Below are positions 33,578 through 46,600 of a DNA stretch of 64,000 nucleotides, one piece after another; the first letter of the stretch is position 1, and the number at the start of each line of letters is the position of its first letter. A program made the translations under genes and the position numbers. The stretch covers positions 85,472,324 to 85,536,323 of the forward strand of contig CP136061.1 of assembly GCA_032622095.1 (NCBI GenBank), read 5' to 3'. This DNA is from Siphonodentalium dalli (Eukaryota; Mollusca; Scaphopoda; Gadilida; Siphonodentaliidae). The notes below the pieces were generated by a model that saw only the letters and a list, made by a program, of their open reading frames with translations, ran no database searches and was not told where the DNA came from.

Positions 33578-34602
33578 CTACCTCGACCTTGACCTAGATC
33601 TCTGCTTCTTATTTGACTTAACTTTACCACTCCTATAATTCTCGTCTTCCTCGTTCCGACGTCGATGTTTTCCTGCTGAACTGGATTTGTGGTAGTCATC
33701 TGGCGACCGTTGCCGTGGAGACGACCTGCTAGATTTTTTGTATTTCTGACTGGATCTACTGCTAGGAGACGGCGAGTACGAACGTGATCGTCGACGTTTC
33801 TTTCGACTTGATTTCGTCAGTTCGTAACCGTCGTCTGCATAGCCATCTTGCTGCCTGTAATCATCGTATCTTTCATCATATGCCTCATAGCTCCTTCGGC
33901 GATCCTTCTCATAAGAATCGCTACGACGTCGATGCTTATCTTCATTATAATCTTGATATCTATCATGTGCCTCGTAACTTGGGCTACGATGTCTCGACTC
34001 TGAATAATCCCTCTCATCGTACATCTTTGATTCCCTTCGCTTTGATTTAACCTTTTCGGACGATTTGACCTTTTCGAAGCTTTGTCGTTTCGGAGTTTTC
34101 TTAACCTTTGACTTCTCCTGCTTCTTATTTTTAGATTTAACTTTCCGACCACATTCCTCCTTCGTTCGCTTCTTACTCTTATTACTATAACTTTCCGATG
34201 CCTTCTTGTGATATTTCTTCTTTTTCTTCACATTACGGGAACTAGATGAGTCCGATTCTGAACTAGAGATTGAGCCCGACGACTCATTAGCACTAACACT
34301 ACTCGAGGTTGAGCTGTCAGAACTGTTTGAATCAGACAAACTTGAACTTGAACTAGATTTTGGAGCTTTTTTCTTCAGCTTTCTCTTCTTTCTATCTAGT
34401 TCCTTGAGCTCTTGATGTAGTTTCTCTTTCCTAATTCTGCGTTCCGAAACAACGTCTAAAGGTCCCGCCTCTCGCGAGTCAACATCGGAATCTGCTTTCA
34501 TTTTTTCCAGTGAACGGTTTCTCCTTTCAGTGTGTGGGGCACTCCTCTCAGTGACAATACTCCGAACGATTTCCTTCGTCGGTTCACTGCTTTCTGTTGA
34601 GT
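33578..34602 (-). CDS. PNISR: PNISR terminal exon (RS-rich tail)
   Basis: Acceptor ttttccag before 34602. The split codon completes Asp from the G left by the previous exon, and the stop TAG is at 33578-33580. It encodes 340 residues: a short acidic lead, KKRKLKKKAPKSSSSSS, a Ser-rich run, Lys-rich blocks, and many Arg-Ser, Arg-Arg and Tyr-Asp dipeptides, ending QRSRSRSR. Composition and the SRSR end match human PNISR. Confidence 0.93.
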
Positions 34603-37600
34603 CTGGAAAAGGAAAAGTGTTCTTTTCAATACTTTCTATCCAAATGTACTAAATGAATTCTCACATCAGCTATAAAAGTATACATTGGAATGTCTATTAT
34701 TCATCTAGAGGGATGTTTAGGAAAAATAAGCAGATGACAGATTATACAAGTACAGAACTTGAACTTATTAACTGAACATTTCCTGAGGGATAACTACTTG
34801 TAAATGAGTATTTATTACAAAAAGGAAAACCCTCAGCTTCCAAAGTACATATCTGATTTTGCTTCATGCTATTGTTGTCACCACTTTTAAATAAGATATA
34901 CAGGTATGTGTCCTCAAGCAATTTTAGATCTACATTTTGAAATGAATGAAGGGAGGCTATTTTTTTTTTTTCTCTCAAAATCTGAAAAACACCCTCCAGA
35001 ACAGAAACAAATAAAATTCATTTTCCAATATTTCTAGCAGAAATTATAAAAAAAATATGAGACCCGACTTGTTTAGAACTCGAGTTAATTTTTAACTAAA
35101 AATGGCATGCAATTTAACCTTTTCATGATGGGAGGAGCTGCGCTGGTGCAGCATTAAAGATCATGTGCCAGTGTATTCTCCGATATAAATAGCCTCACAT
35201 ATATTAGAGAATCCACTGGCTTGAAAGGTCAAGGTAAATATTGTTAGGCCAATACATTCTCTTATGTATGCAAGGCTCCTCGCATATGGGAGATTCCAAT
35301 ATATATGAGAATGCATTGGCTAAGGGTTTTTGCAAATTTTCAGGACACGTCTCCATTATAACATGTGATGATTGTGATCCTAAATTTCCTCTGGTGCCTT
35401 TCAATTGTTCCAGGAGAAGTTACAATAAATACAACAGACTATGAGGATCAGCTAATCATTTTCTTCAATGTAGTCATCTACTTAATATTTTATGCCACAA
35501 TGTGTGTACATGTACATGATAGTCAATCTTCATACATTACACAGATATATGTTAAGAGTTCATGTATATTGCAATTAATGCTCAATACGTATGGACATGT
35601 TAGTAAAAACATACCAAAATAATTTTGAAATTTTTTGTTTTTATCAATAATTGAAATAAAATGTCCAATGCGGGCCATTTATTAATTTTCAATGCGGTAG
35701 TGTCTGATACTCAAATCCTCTTTTTGTTTGGCCTAAAGACTTATAAATGGGGAATATAAAGAGAATATAGGAACAAGCATTTTCATTGTGAAACTCAATG
35801 TAATCCAACAGTTTCCTTAATTCTTGTATGTTCATATTTTTTTCCGAAATGAGCAAGAGGGTTTGAAAATAATCATAACAAAGAAGGGGAAATCCTAGGT
35901 TTTTTCGGGGACAGAAATTTTGGAGAAAAAAACGGAGCCCATTTTCAGCAGCTGTGTCTGACATTTGCAGACTGCAAAGGGTGAATTTAGTGACGCTATC
36001 CAGCAGAATGGGCTAGCATCACCAAATTCATCCTGTGGGGACCTCATTATGTAAATGTCAGACACTATCCAGACTTGGTTTCATATACCTTAAGCATACT
36101 TACAAATTGAGCTGCAAAAATATTATATTTGTTGGCTGTAAAAAAATCTTTGTTATTGAAATCAGTCAACACAAACAGTCAAAATTTGACTTCCACCAGT
36201 AAATTGAAAATAAATCTTAAAATATTAAAGATGGAGGCTTCACTCTTAACCCTTCCATGACTGGAGTTACCTCCCTTATTAATCCTTACATGACTGGGGT
36301 TACCTCCCTTATTAACCCTTCCATGACTGGAGATTCCTGAAATTTTGCAAAAGCCCTCAAGGGAGCCTCACATATACATGTATAAGAGAGTACATCGGCT
36401 ATAAGCATGTCACTATGATGCCCAAGCCTTGAAATAGGGTGTCTGTCATTTGCAGAATGAGGTCCCCAGGGGGTGAATTTAGTGATGCTACCCCGCATAG
36501 TGGGCTAGCATCACCAAATTCACTCTCTGGGGACCTCATTCTGCTTACACCTCAGCAGAATGAGGTCCCCAGAGGGTGAATTTGGTGATGCTAGCCCGCT
36601 ATGCGGGGTAGCATCACTAAATTCACCCCCTGGGGACCTCATTCTGCAAATGACAGACACCCTATTTCAAGGCTTGATGATGCCTGCTAAGTTGTTGCTA
36701 TGAATTAATGGTGTTGGGATGTGATCCAGATTTTGACTTAGTTCTTCTGAGCTGTCACCATGGTTACTTAAGATTTGTGAAGAATAATGTCAATTATTGT
36801 TTATTAATGAAGACTAATATAAAACAAACAACTAGACTAATATAAAACAAACAAAAAGATTTCTGTATGGGTATACATCTATTTATAATGTGAGTTGGAG
36901 ACTACTGACTTTGCGTGTCTCTTGGTTTGGACCAGATCAGATTAGATCCCCTTAAAACAGGACAGATTTTCAAGTTTGATCTGAGTTGAAGAACACATCT
37001 TAGTGTGTCATTCCAATCGATAAAAGGCTATTTCAATAAGAATTGAGAATTTGTTGATGCTCAGTGAAGCAAGCACACTGGCATTTGAAGCAATGAACAC
37101 TCATACTGAGTACGTGCATCAATAAATATGTTATATATTTACAGAAATACATGTAATTAGGTTGATCAAAATTGTTAATCATATTAAAACAATACGAAAG
37201 ACCAGCAATTTTGTTTCATAGCAGCTATTAGAGTTCTTGTAAATCTTGTTCAGTGTCTTGTCTTGTTTTATTTTTTTATTGTTTGATTTGTAGGATGATG
37301 CAAACATGTTATGTCATGTGCATCAATCCAATAAATAGTTTGATTTGAACTGGCATGCAGAACAGAAGTATTATCTTATCGAAATGGCCATGTATCGATC
37401 GGAATGGCACATCGAGATTAGGGACCTGCGAATATTCGAAATTCGATTCGATGTCGATATCGGGCACCGTTTCGAGATCGACACCGAAATCGGTCCGTTG
37501 ATTCAGATATTTTAAAATCGGTGTTACTCTGGTGTAGTCTCGTTTCTTTGCATCTCAATAACACATGCCAAATGACCCGAACTCACAAAAATTGAAGCAC

Positions 37601-40600
37601 AATGTTGCCAAGTTAGCCAATGTAGGTAATTTTGATTGTATATGCCATTCAGAATAGACATGCATTATGCAAATTATGCCTATGTGCTTTGATCGCGACC
37701 CGTGACAGTGATCAATCGCCACATATATTTGTAATCTGTATCGACACTATGTAAATTTTTCTACACAGTGCGTTATCGCTCGATGCGGAACTCAATTGAT
37801 TACCTTATGTTTAGAACTTCAGATATCCAATTCAGATTATATGAATAAAATTGAATGTCAGCCGGCATTATGAGCAACAAAACATAGATTGGAATGAACA
37901 GAAACCATTAAAAACCTTAGAACAAACGGTCTATTACGTTCTTAAATGGACGTCATTATGTGCGACCAGTTATCTGCGACACTGTCGACAGAATTCCTAT
38001 AAATTTCCAACTTTCAGTTTCTGTTTCCCGGGAAAACGAGCGCGTTGCACCTAGTTTCGATCTGTTGAATCTTGTTGATAACATTTAACACTTATTATTT
38101 GTGTCTGTTTTCTGGGACCCCCTCCGTGAAGACAATTACTGTGAATATGTGATGTAGGTGTTTGATCTATTGTGGGGTGAACAGTTTAACAGATAACTAT
38201 CATTTGTATCGGACTACAACAAATATTTAGCTGAACGGTGTACCCATGTCCACTTGTGTCAAATCTTTATTATCTTTATTAAATAATGTAGACAAGTGAC
38301 TTCCATTCCATGGGGTTTGTGATACGTTGATTGAACTGTCTTAAGTGTCTTACTGTCACTTCTTGTGTCATGTTCACCATGACACAGCTAGATAGAAATT
38401 CAATGCAACATATCCCAAACCCTCCATGAGACTGAGAGTGACTTGCCTATGTCATGATGTTTCTAAAAAAAAAAAAACACAAGTTCCAACTGATGTTTAA
38501 GGAGATTAACATTGTTATATAGAATCTAGTGAATTTTGCAGTTTTTTGTCACGAGACACCGAAATACACGCTGGTAAATAATGTCAACCACTTGCTGATT
38601 CGATTCGAGATTCGATTCGATGTCAATATCAGGAAGGAGATTTGATATCGAGATTCGTTTTGATGCAAAATCCCCGATTCGCAGATCCCTAATCGAGATG
38701 TCCCTCAACTCAGAACAAGCTTGAAAATCAGTCCGGATTTTTGCCCATGTCGGTGTTCGAACCCATGCCAAACTTTTCTAGCCCTGATTCTGCATAATTT
38801 ATGAGTTAACCCTTTACCCAACAGAACGGCCCTGTGCCAATGCATTCTCTTATATATGCGAGTCGACCATAGGTCGCCTCGTATATATAAGAGAATGCAT
38901 TGGCTTAACACATATTAATGAAAGTGTCAATGACACTGTAGCTCAACTTAGGTAGGGGAATAATTTAATGGTCGACAGTAAATGGACGAATAGGAAAAGT
39001 GCTAATTGAAATGTCTAAGTAAGACTAGATGTACATGTCAATATCAACATTTATAACAGGTTTCATAATGATCGGATCATGGATGTGGTGATTATGGTGT
39101 GCCAAACGATTTATTGATGCAAAGAGTAAATTCTAAAATGGCCAACGGCAGCCATGTTTTTTTCCGAATTACCCCAAAATGACTTGTTCCCATCTACAAC
39201 CTTTACAAATCTCATAATGATCTGATCAAAGATATGACCTGTAGCCTGTGCCAATGGATTTAGTCATGCAAAGAGTAAAATCCAAGATGGCTGCTGGCGG
39301 CCATGTTTTTCGGCTGAACGACCCCATAATGACTCGTTTCCCATCTACATGTCATTGTTAACATACATGACAAATTTCTTGAAGTTCCGACTAAAGCTAC
39401 GACCTGTAGCCCACACCAAAGGATTTATTCATGCAAAGAGTAAAATCCAATATGGCTGCTGGCGGACATGTTTTTTAGCCAAACGACCCCAAAATGACTC
39501 GTTCCCATCTACATGTTAATATTAACATCCATGATAAATATCATGATGATCAGACAAACAGTACGACCTGTAGCCCGTGCCAATGGATTGAATTTTGAAA
39601 TCCAAGATGGCTGCCAGCGGCCATGTTTTTTGGCCGTATGACCCCAAAATGACTCGTTCCCATATACATGTCAATATCAATATTCATGACAAATTTCATA
39701 AAGGTCAGACCAAAGGTACGACCTGTAACCCGTGCCAAAGGATTTAGTCATGCAAAGAGTAAAATCCAAGATGGTTGCTGGCGGCCATGTTTTTTGGCCG
39801 AATGACCCCAAAATCACTCGTTCCCATCTACATGTCATTGTTAACATCCATGACAAATTTCATGAAGTTCTGACCAAAGCTACAACCTGTAGCCCGCGCC
39901 AAAGAATTTAGTCATGCAAAGAGTAAAATCCAAGATGGCTGCTGGCGGCCATGTTTTTTGGCTGAACGACCCCAAAATCACTCGTTCCCATCTACATGTC
40001 AATATTAACATCCATGACAAATTTCATAATGATCAGACGAACAGCACGATCTGTAGCCCGCGCCAATGGATTGAATTTTGAAATCCAAAATGGCCACCAG
40101 CGGCCATGTTTTTTGGCAGAATGACCCCAAAATGACTCGTTCCCATATACATGTCAATGTCAACATTCATGACAAAATTCATAAAGATCAGACCATAGGT
40201 ACGACCTGTAGCCCGCGCCAAAGGATTTAGTCATGCAAAGAGTAAAATCCATGATGGCTGCTGGCGGCCATGTTTTTTGGCCGAACAACCCCAAAATCAC
40301 TCGTTCCCATCTACATGTCATTGTTAACATCCATGAAAATTTCATGAAGTTCTGATCAAAACTACGACCTGTAGCCTGCGCCAAAGGATTTAGTCATGCA
40401 AAGAGTAAAATCCAAGATGGCTGCCAGCGGCCATGTTTTTTGGCCGAACGACCCCAAAATGACTCGTTCCCATCTACATGTCAATATTAACATCCATAAC
40501 AAATTTCATAATGATCAGACGAACAGTACGACCTGTAGCCCGCGCCAATGGATTGAATTTTGAAATCCAAAATGGCCACCAGCGGCCATGTTTTTTGGCC

Positions 40601-43600
40601 GAATAACCCCAAAATGACTCGTTCCCATCTACATGTCAATGTCAACATTCATGACAAATTTCATAAAGATCAGACCAAAGGTACGACCTGTAGCCCGCGC
40701 CAAAGGAAATTGTTGACGGACACACGCACACACGAACACACGCACACACGGACGACGGATGCCAAGCCATGGCAATAGCTCAAACTTACAAAAGTAAGTT
40801 GAGCTAAAAATGATAAAATTGTCAAAGAATGTAGAAAAATATTATAAAAATTGTTAAAAAATGTAAGAAAAAATTATAAAATTGTTAAAAGAATGTAAGA
40901 AAAAATGGTAATTTTTTTTTTAGGCCAATGCATTCTCTTATATATGCGAGGCGACCTATGGTCGACTCGCATATATAAGAGAATGCATTGGCACAGGGCA
41001 TAACTGTAACCATCACAATGTGGTCAATGAACCGGTTCCAATGATATCCATATTTGTATGGTGTTATTGAGACAGACCGAAGATATTTTAGGCTGTTGAA
41101 GCTTTATTTGGGCGTTTTGTTGGGTAAAGGGTTAATAAAATCAATCAGGTAAATTAAGTGGCAATGAAACAACTCAATGAAACTTTTGTTTTAACTGGGG
41201 AATGCTGACTCAAATGATAAACATAATTGCATATACTCAGATCTCCTCAGATATGATTAATGATACACACAGAGTTAGAGCAGTAATTTTCTATCCTTCT
41301 ATCCGCGATATAATTTTTTAATGCACGTAAATTATTAAAGATGGATTATCTCTTTAATTAACAAATTTGAAATAGTTGCGTGGGTATAAAATAATAAATA
41401 TGAACTGAAGACCCCTGTCCGGAAAGGCTTCTATCAATTAATATTGATTTTATTTCGAATATTTTATTGGTACCATTTATTTGTCTATTTTTAGAACAGA
41501 CCATTCGGGTGATACCATATAGCGATAGAGAGAATTAGGCTGTTCCTATCGCTATGTACCGAACGTCAAATATCCCAGATTGATTGGTGGTATTGTTTTA
41601 TTAAATAGTTATAAGCGATAATGAGTATAATTAACGTTTATTTGTGACAAAATTACACAATCAAATTTCTGGTCTCTGTTAACAGTAACCACTATTGTTC
41701 GTTAGCTAAACAACCACACCTTTTTAGACCAGAAAATATTTCGAAATAAAATGAATATTAATCGATAAAAGCATTTCCGGACAAGAGTCTTCTATTCAGA
41801 TCTAATATATTATACCCCGGTAACTATATAATACATGTTTACAAAGAGATAATCCACCTTTAAGTTTAGATGGAGAAATCCACCAGTGCAGTGCATAGTG
41901 TGTCTGTCAGGATAACCAACATATACATTTTGAAGAGTGGGATTCAGACTGATTTAGAAGTGTAAATTGTGAAGAAAATTGGTAAAATTGTCAAAGAAAT
42001 TGTCATTCTTTGTTTGAATTTCAACAGGAAGTAACAATAATGGCGGTTCATCAAAGAATTGCCAGGTCGGAACAGGAGGCGGACGTTTAAATGGACTGAA
42101 TCTGAAGATGGACATGGGTGGGTCCCAAAATTCAGAAAACCAAAAAAATCAACCTTGTGTATGCATTTTTTATCCAGTCACCACCTCCAGCTGTAAGTAA
42201 TTTAAAATAATATATATATGATCTACAATGAGTCCCCAGTTTATAGCGAAATTTACAAAATGAGTCCAGTAAATTAGGTCTGGATGTAGCATTTGCGACC
42301 TAATTTACTGGAAGAGTTAATAGAAGAATCCATTTATTATAGAAAAGGTTAAATAGCATAATATATCGGATACAAACTCCAGGATAATTCTTCAAACGAT
42401 CCTTCTGAATCACTGCTCTCAGCATCTCAAACAAATTTATATATTAATTAATTATGTGACACCATTTGGGATATAATGTTAATACGATCACTTGAAACAG
42501 ACATGGCTTGATTGAACCACAAAATTATGAATAAGAGGTATTTCAGAACATAGATACGCAGAAGATTTCCAAAAAAAATTGTCGATATATCGCTGAAAAT
42601 GCGGGTTTTGTTTCTTATATATTTTGATAAATTTGATAATGTTGTGTTGGTTCGAATTGTTTAATCAACGGATCCGTAAAATTGCACTTACAGCTCTCTT
42701 CGCTCTGAACGGTTTGACAAATACAAATTTATAACAAAGAGAAAGCGGTGGGAGAAGTTTAACCCTTTCAGTGCCAAGTCCGATTTTTGTATCAACCCAT
42801 ATTTCCTTGATCATTTTTCAAATTTATTGATTATAATAATGTGATACATTGATGGTAAGAGCTCTAAGAGCTCGTTCCATCGTTCCATCAATGTATCACA
42901 TTATTATAATCAATAAATTAGAAAAATGATCAAGGAAATATGGGTCGATACAAAAATCGACTTGGCACTGAAATGGTTAAAATTGTTTGTTGTCAAGATA
43001 ACCCTATAAACCTTTTCCAGAAGTCAAAGTCTGTTTCCGATTCCAGAATTGCAATGAATACAAATGTTGCAATATTCGATTGGGACCAAATCATTGTGTT
43101 TGAAGTAGTATTTATTTCAATACACCTTTCTGTGACATATAAATCTCATGGAAAGGTAGGTTAGGAATTTATCAACCTATTTCAAAACTGGGAAAAATTG
43201 GAAAGCGAATATTATAAGGTGTATTTTTGAGCACAAACCACAGTAGCTTTAACCCTTTCAGTGCCAAGTCTGATTTTTGTATCAACTCATATTTCCTTGA
43301 TCATTTTTCAAATTTATTGATTATAATAATGTGATCAATTTGAAAAATTATCAAGGAAATATGGGTTGATACAAAAATCGGATTTGGCACTGAATGGGTT
43401 AAGAGATTGCTATGAATGTACACAACTTATGCTTCCAGGAGACATGTGGGCATAACACGTGAGTTACAGGTAAACGTTTAACACATAACAAAATTATGCT
43501 TTCCAGGAGACATGATACTGTGGGCATAATACAGGAGTTACAGGTAAATGTTTAACACATAACATAAATTATGCTTCCCAGGAGACATGATACTGTGGGC

Positions 43601-46600
43601 ATAACACATGAGTTACGGGTAAATGTTTAACACATAACATAAATTATGCTTCCCAGGAGACATGATACTGTGGGCATAACACATGAGTTACGGGTAAATG
43701 TTTAACACATATATTGACAAAACCAACAACACAATATACTAAAAACAGAGTTTTTACTACTTTGCAAATCGGATACAAAATCCATGTTATTTATAGAAAC
43801 AAACCTTCTGAATCGCTGCTTTCTGCGTCGCTGAAGATCCGGTGCTCATTGAGTGACCTGTATTTCTTTAATCTCTCCTGTAGCTCGATGTCCGAGTCGT
43901 CTTCATCATCTGGATGCTCATCCTCGCTGTCGGAGCCGTGACCTCCACCTAAAAAACAACTAGATTCTCCAGTACGAAGGCATACAAAATGAACACGAAT
44001 ACACAATAAAATACACAGCCTAAAAACAACTAGTTTAACGTAAATAGTATTTTATTCCATATAAATCAACATTCATATATCAACAATATATGATGAGTGA
44101 ATAATATTTGTATGGAGGGGATCCAACATTAAGCACAAAGCTCATGGGAGTAAGTCTTTCATTAAAGATCCTATGCCAATTCATTCTCTTATATAAGCGA
44201 GTCTACCATAGGGAGTTTCGCATATATAAGAGAATTCCTGGGTCACAAGGTCAAGGTAGATTTTGTTAGGCCAATGCATTCTCTTATATATGCAAGGCTC
44301 CCTGTGGGAGACTCGCATATATAAGAGAATACATTGGCACAGGAAGCTCCAGTCATGAAAGGGTTACGTTACGATGTTCCCAATTTTTTTAGAGAAACGT
44401 TATTTGGTACATGGAGTATAATAGTATTATAAATGTCTATCTGCAGCTTAGCTACTCAATGTGGGCTAGATCAATAGATATATCATAAAGAGATTTTTTT
44501 CATATGGAGTAATAAAAAGAAATTAATTGAAAGTAGATTTATTATAGCGGGTGCTAATTATAGAGAAGAGTTTGAGGTTGCATATGCAAAGTTTGGAATT
44601 GAGGTACCAATCCGGTGAATTTAGCGATGCTATCCTGCATAGGGGGCTAGCATCACTAAATTCACCCTCCGGGGACCTTATTCTGGATGTGTCTGATTTG
44701 AAGTCAATGGCATATTATTCGCAATTGCCAAAATATATTGTCACGTTTTGGGAAATCGCTTTTTAATTCTTCAAAAAAGTTGAAAAATATTTGTCAATCA
44801 ATATCATTCATTTGAGGAAACTCTTACAATATAATTATATTAGTGGTGTTTTATATGGCTTTGGAGAAGTTAACAGCTCAACAAGATACAGTTAATCTGA
44901 TAGCAGTAGTATCAACGGGTGGAGGGATTACTAGTATTTATTGTGGTGATGTTTACATAGCTAATCCTGTTTTGATGAGCCCTTCTGATAAAGCTAGCCT
45001 TCTAAAATGTTATTGTTCAGTTATTAGTTTATTGTTGTATGACAGAGAGGTGAATATAACTAATAACTAACTACAGTAATGCCCAAAGTAATTGACCACT
45101 TGACCACAGCAGAATGAGAGCTTTCCGATGAATGGCAACAAGCCATATTTCCGACTAAATCCTGAAAAATTACCCATAATTTTGCTGTGGTCAAGTGGTC
45201 AATTAGTTTAGGCATTACTGTACTTTCCTATCGATATCAAAATTTATTCAAACAGCGATTGTAGAAACTGATACTATCAGTGATAGCATCTGGAATTTTA
45301 TAAATGAATATGGCTAAAAGTAAATTTCGGTCCAGCGTGGACCCAGTATGCAGTACGGGAATGAGACGTGTGAATAATATGCTATCGCTTTAGATTTTGT
45401 GTTCTAGTTTCTCCAGTACAAAGACGTACAGAAAATGAAAATAGGAGTACAGTAAACACACAAATACAGCATAAAATACAAAGCCCCAGGAATGAAGTGC
45501 TCATGAGATAACTAATAAACAAGAGGCTTCATAGGGAGTCTCACATATATACAAGCCTTGAAATAGTGTCTGTCATTTGCAGAATGAGGTCCCCAGAGGG
45601 TGAATTTAGTGATGCTACCCTGCATGGTGGGCTAGCATCACCAAATTCACCTCTGGGAACCTCATTCTGCTCAGGTGTAAGCAGAATGAGGTCCCCAGAG
45701 GGTGAATTTGGTGATGCTAGCCCACTATGCGGGGTAGCATCACTAAATTCACCCTCTGGGGACCTCATTCTGCAAATGACAGACACACTATTTCAAGGCT
45801 TGCACATATATAAGAGAATACATTGCCTAACAATATTTACCTTGAACTTGTAAGTCAGTACATTATCTTATATATATGAAACTCCCTATGGGAGAATAAC
45901 TGGAACATTATCGTTAATTATACACCAGCAACCGTACCACACCATTGTGCTCGGATTCTATCAGAATTTTTGGAACTTACGGTATTAAATGATACAAACT
46001 TTATTTAACTTGTGGACTGACTACGGGCACTGTTCACTCGGTGTATATACCTATTGTAGAAGTCCACAAAATGTGGGTAAAATAGACCAAGAACGTATCA
46101 GAAAGTCCAAACCCGCAACATGTCATGGTATTCCCAGTCCAGTTCTTGATGTTCGAATCATCAAGAATCTGTTCATGTATAAATCAAAAACGTGGATTCG
46201 TATAAACCCACTGATGAAGATTTACCATGGGCTTTATTGACCCTACCTGACCCCCGACCTCTAACCCTACAGTTGCTAAGAAGAAACTTACCGAATGCCG
46301 ATAGTGATGCCAATGCCGAGGACTTGGCTAGTTGCTTTGCCGGAGCTTGATTAACAGATGTAAAGAATTAGTAACATGACCAACAATAAACAGCAAACAC
46401 AAAATACTACCGTCTCTAACTGCTGCAAGCTGAAATGAAAACTTCTTTAACATTATCAATACAGATGAACATAAGAATTTATATTCACAGAAATTGCCAT
46501 CATTGAATCAATCAAGGCAGAACTACTTTGAGTTTGATCTAAGATCAATGAATTTGTAGATTTTCCATTCACCAATCGCTATGTCAAGATCTGCCTGGGT

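Larger units (their letters stand above)
34603..43804 (-). other. PNISR intron (9.2 kb), transposon-filled
   Basis: Contains the elements listed separately at 35117, 35950, 36423, 37088, 37419, 38806-41135, 41335, 42759 and 43249, plus a 76-bp tandem array. Between them (34603-35110, 35350-35940, 36690-37080, 41870-42350) no exon with good borders was recognised. An exon equivalent to the human IRQKQEAFWRKE coiled coil was sought and not found; the phases of the flanking exons fit without it. Confidence 0.6.

Noticed and set aside
33784-34152. Other-frame ORFs over the PNISR terminal exon
   Set aside because: The RS-coding frame is supported by splice phase and family similarity. The others are shadows.
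44843-45070. 75-codon plus-strand frame in a PNISR intron
   Set aside because: No recognisable domain, no start context and no repeat of it elsewhere. Likely chance.
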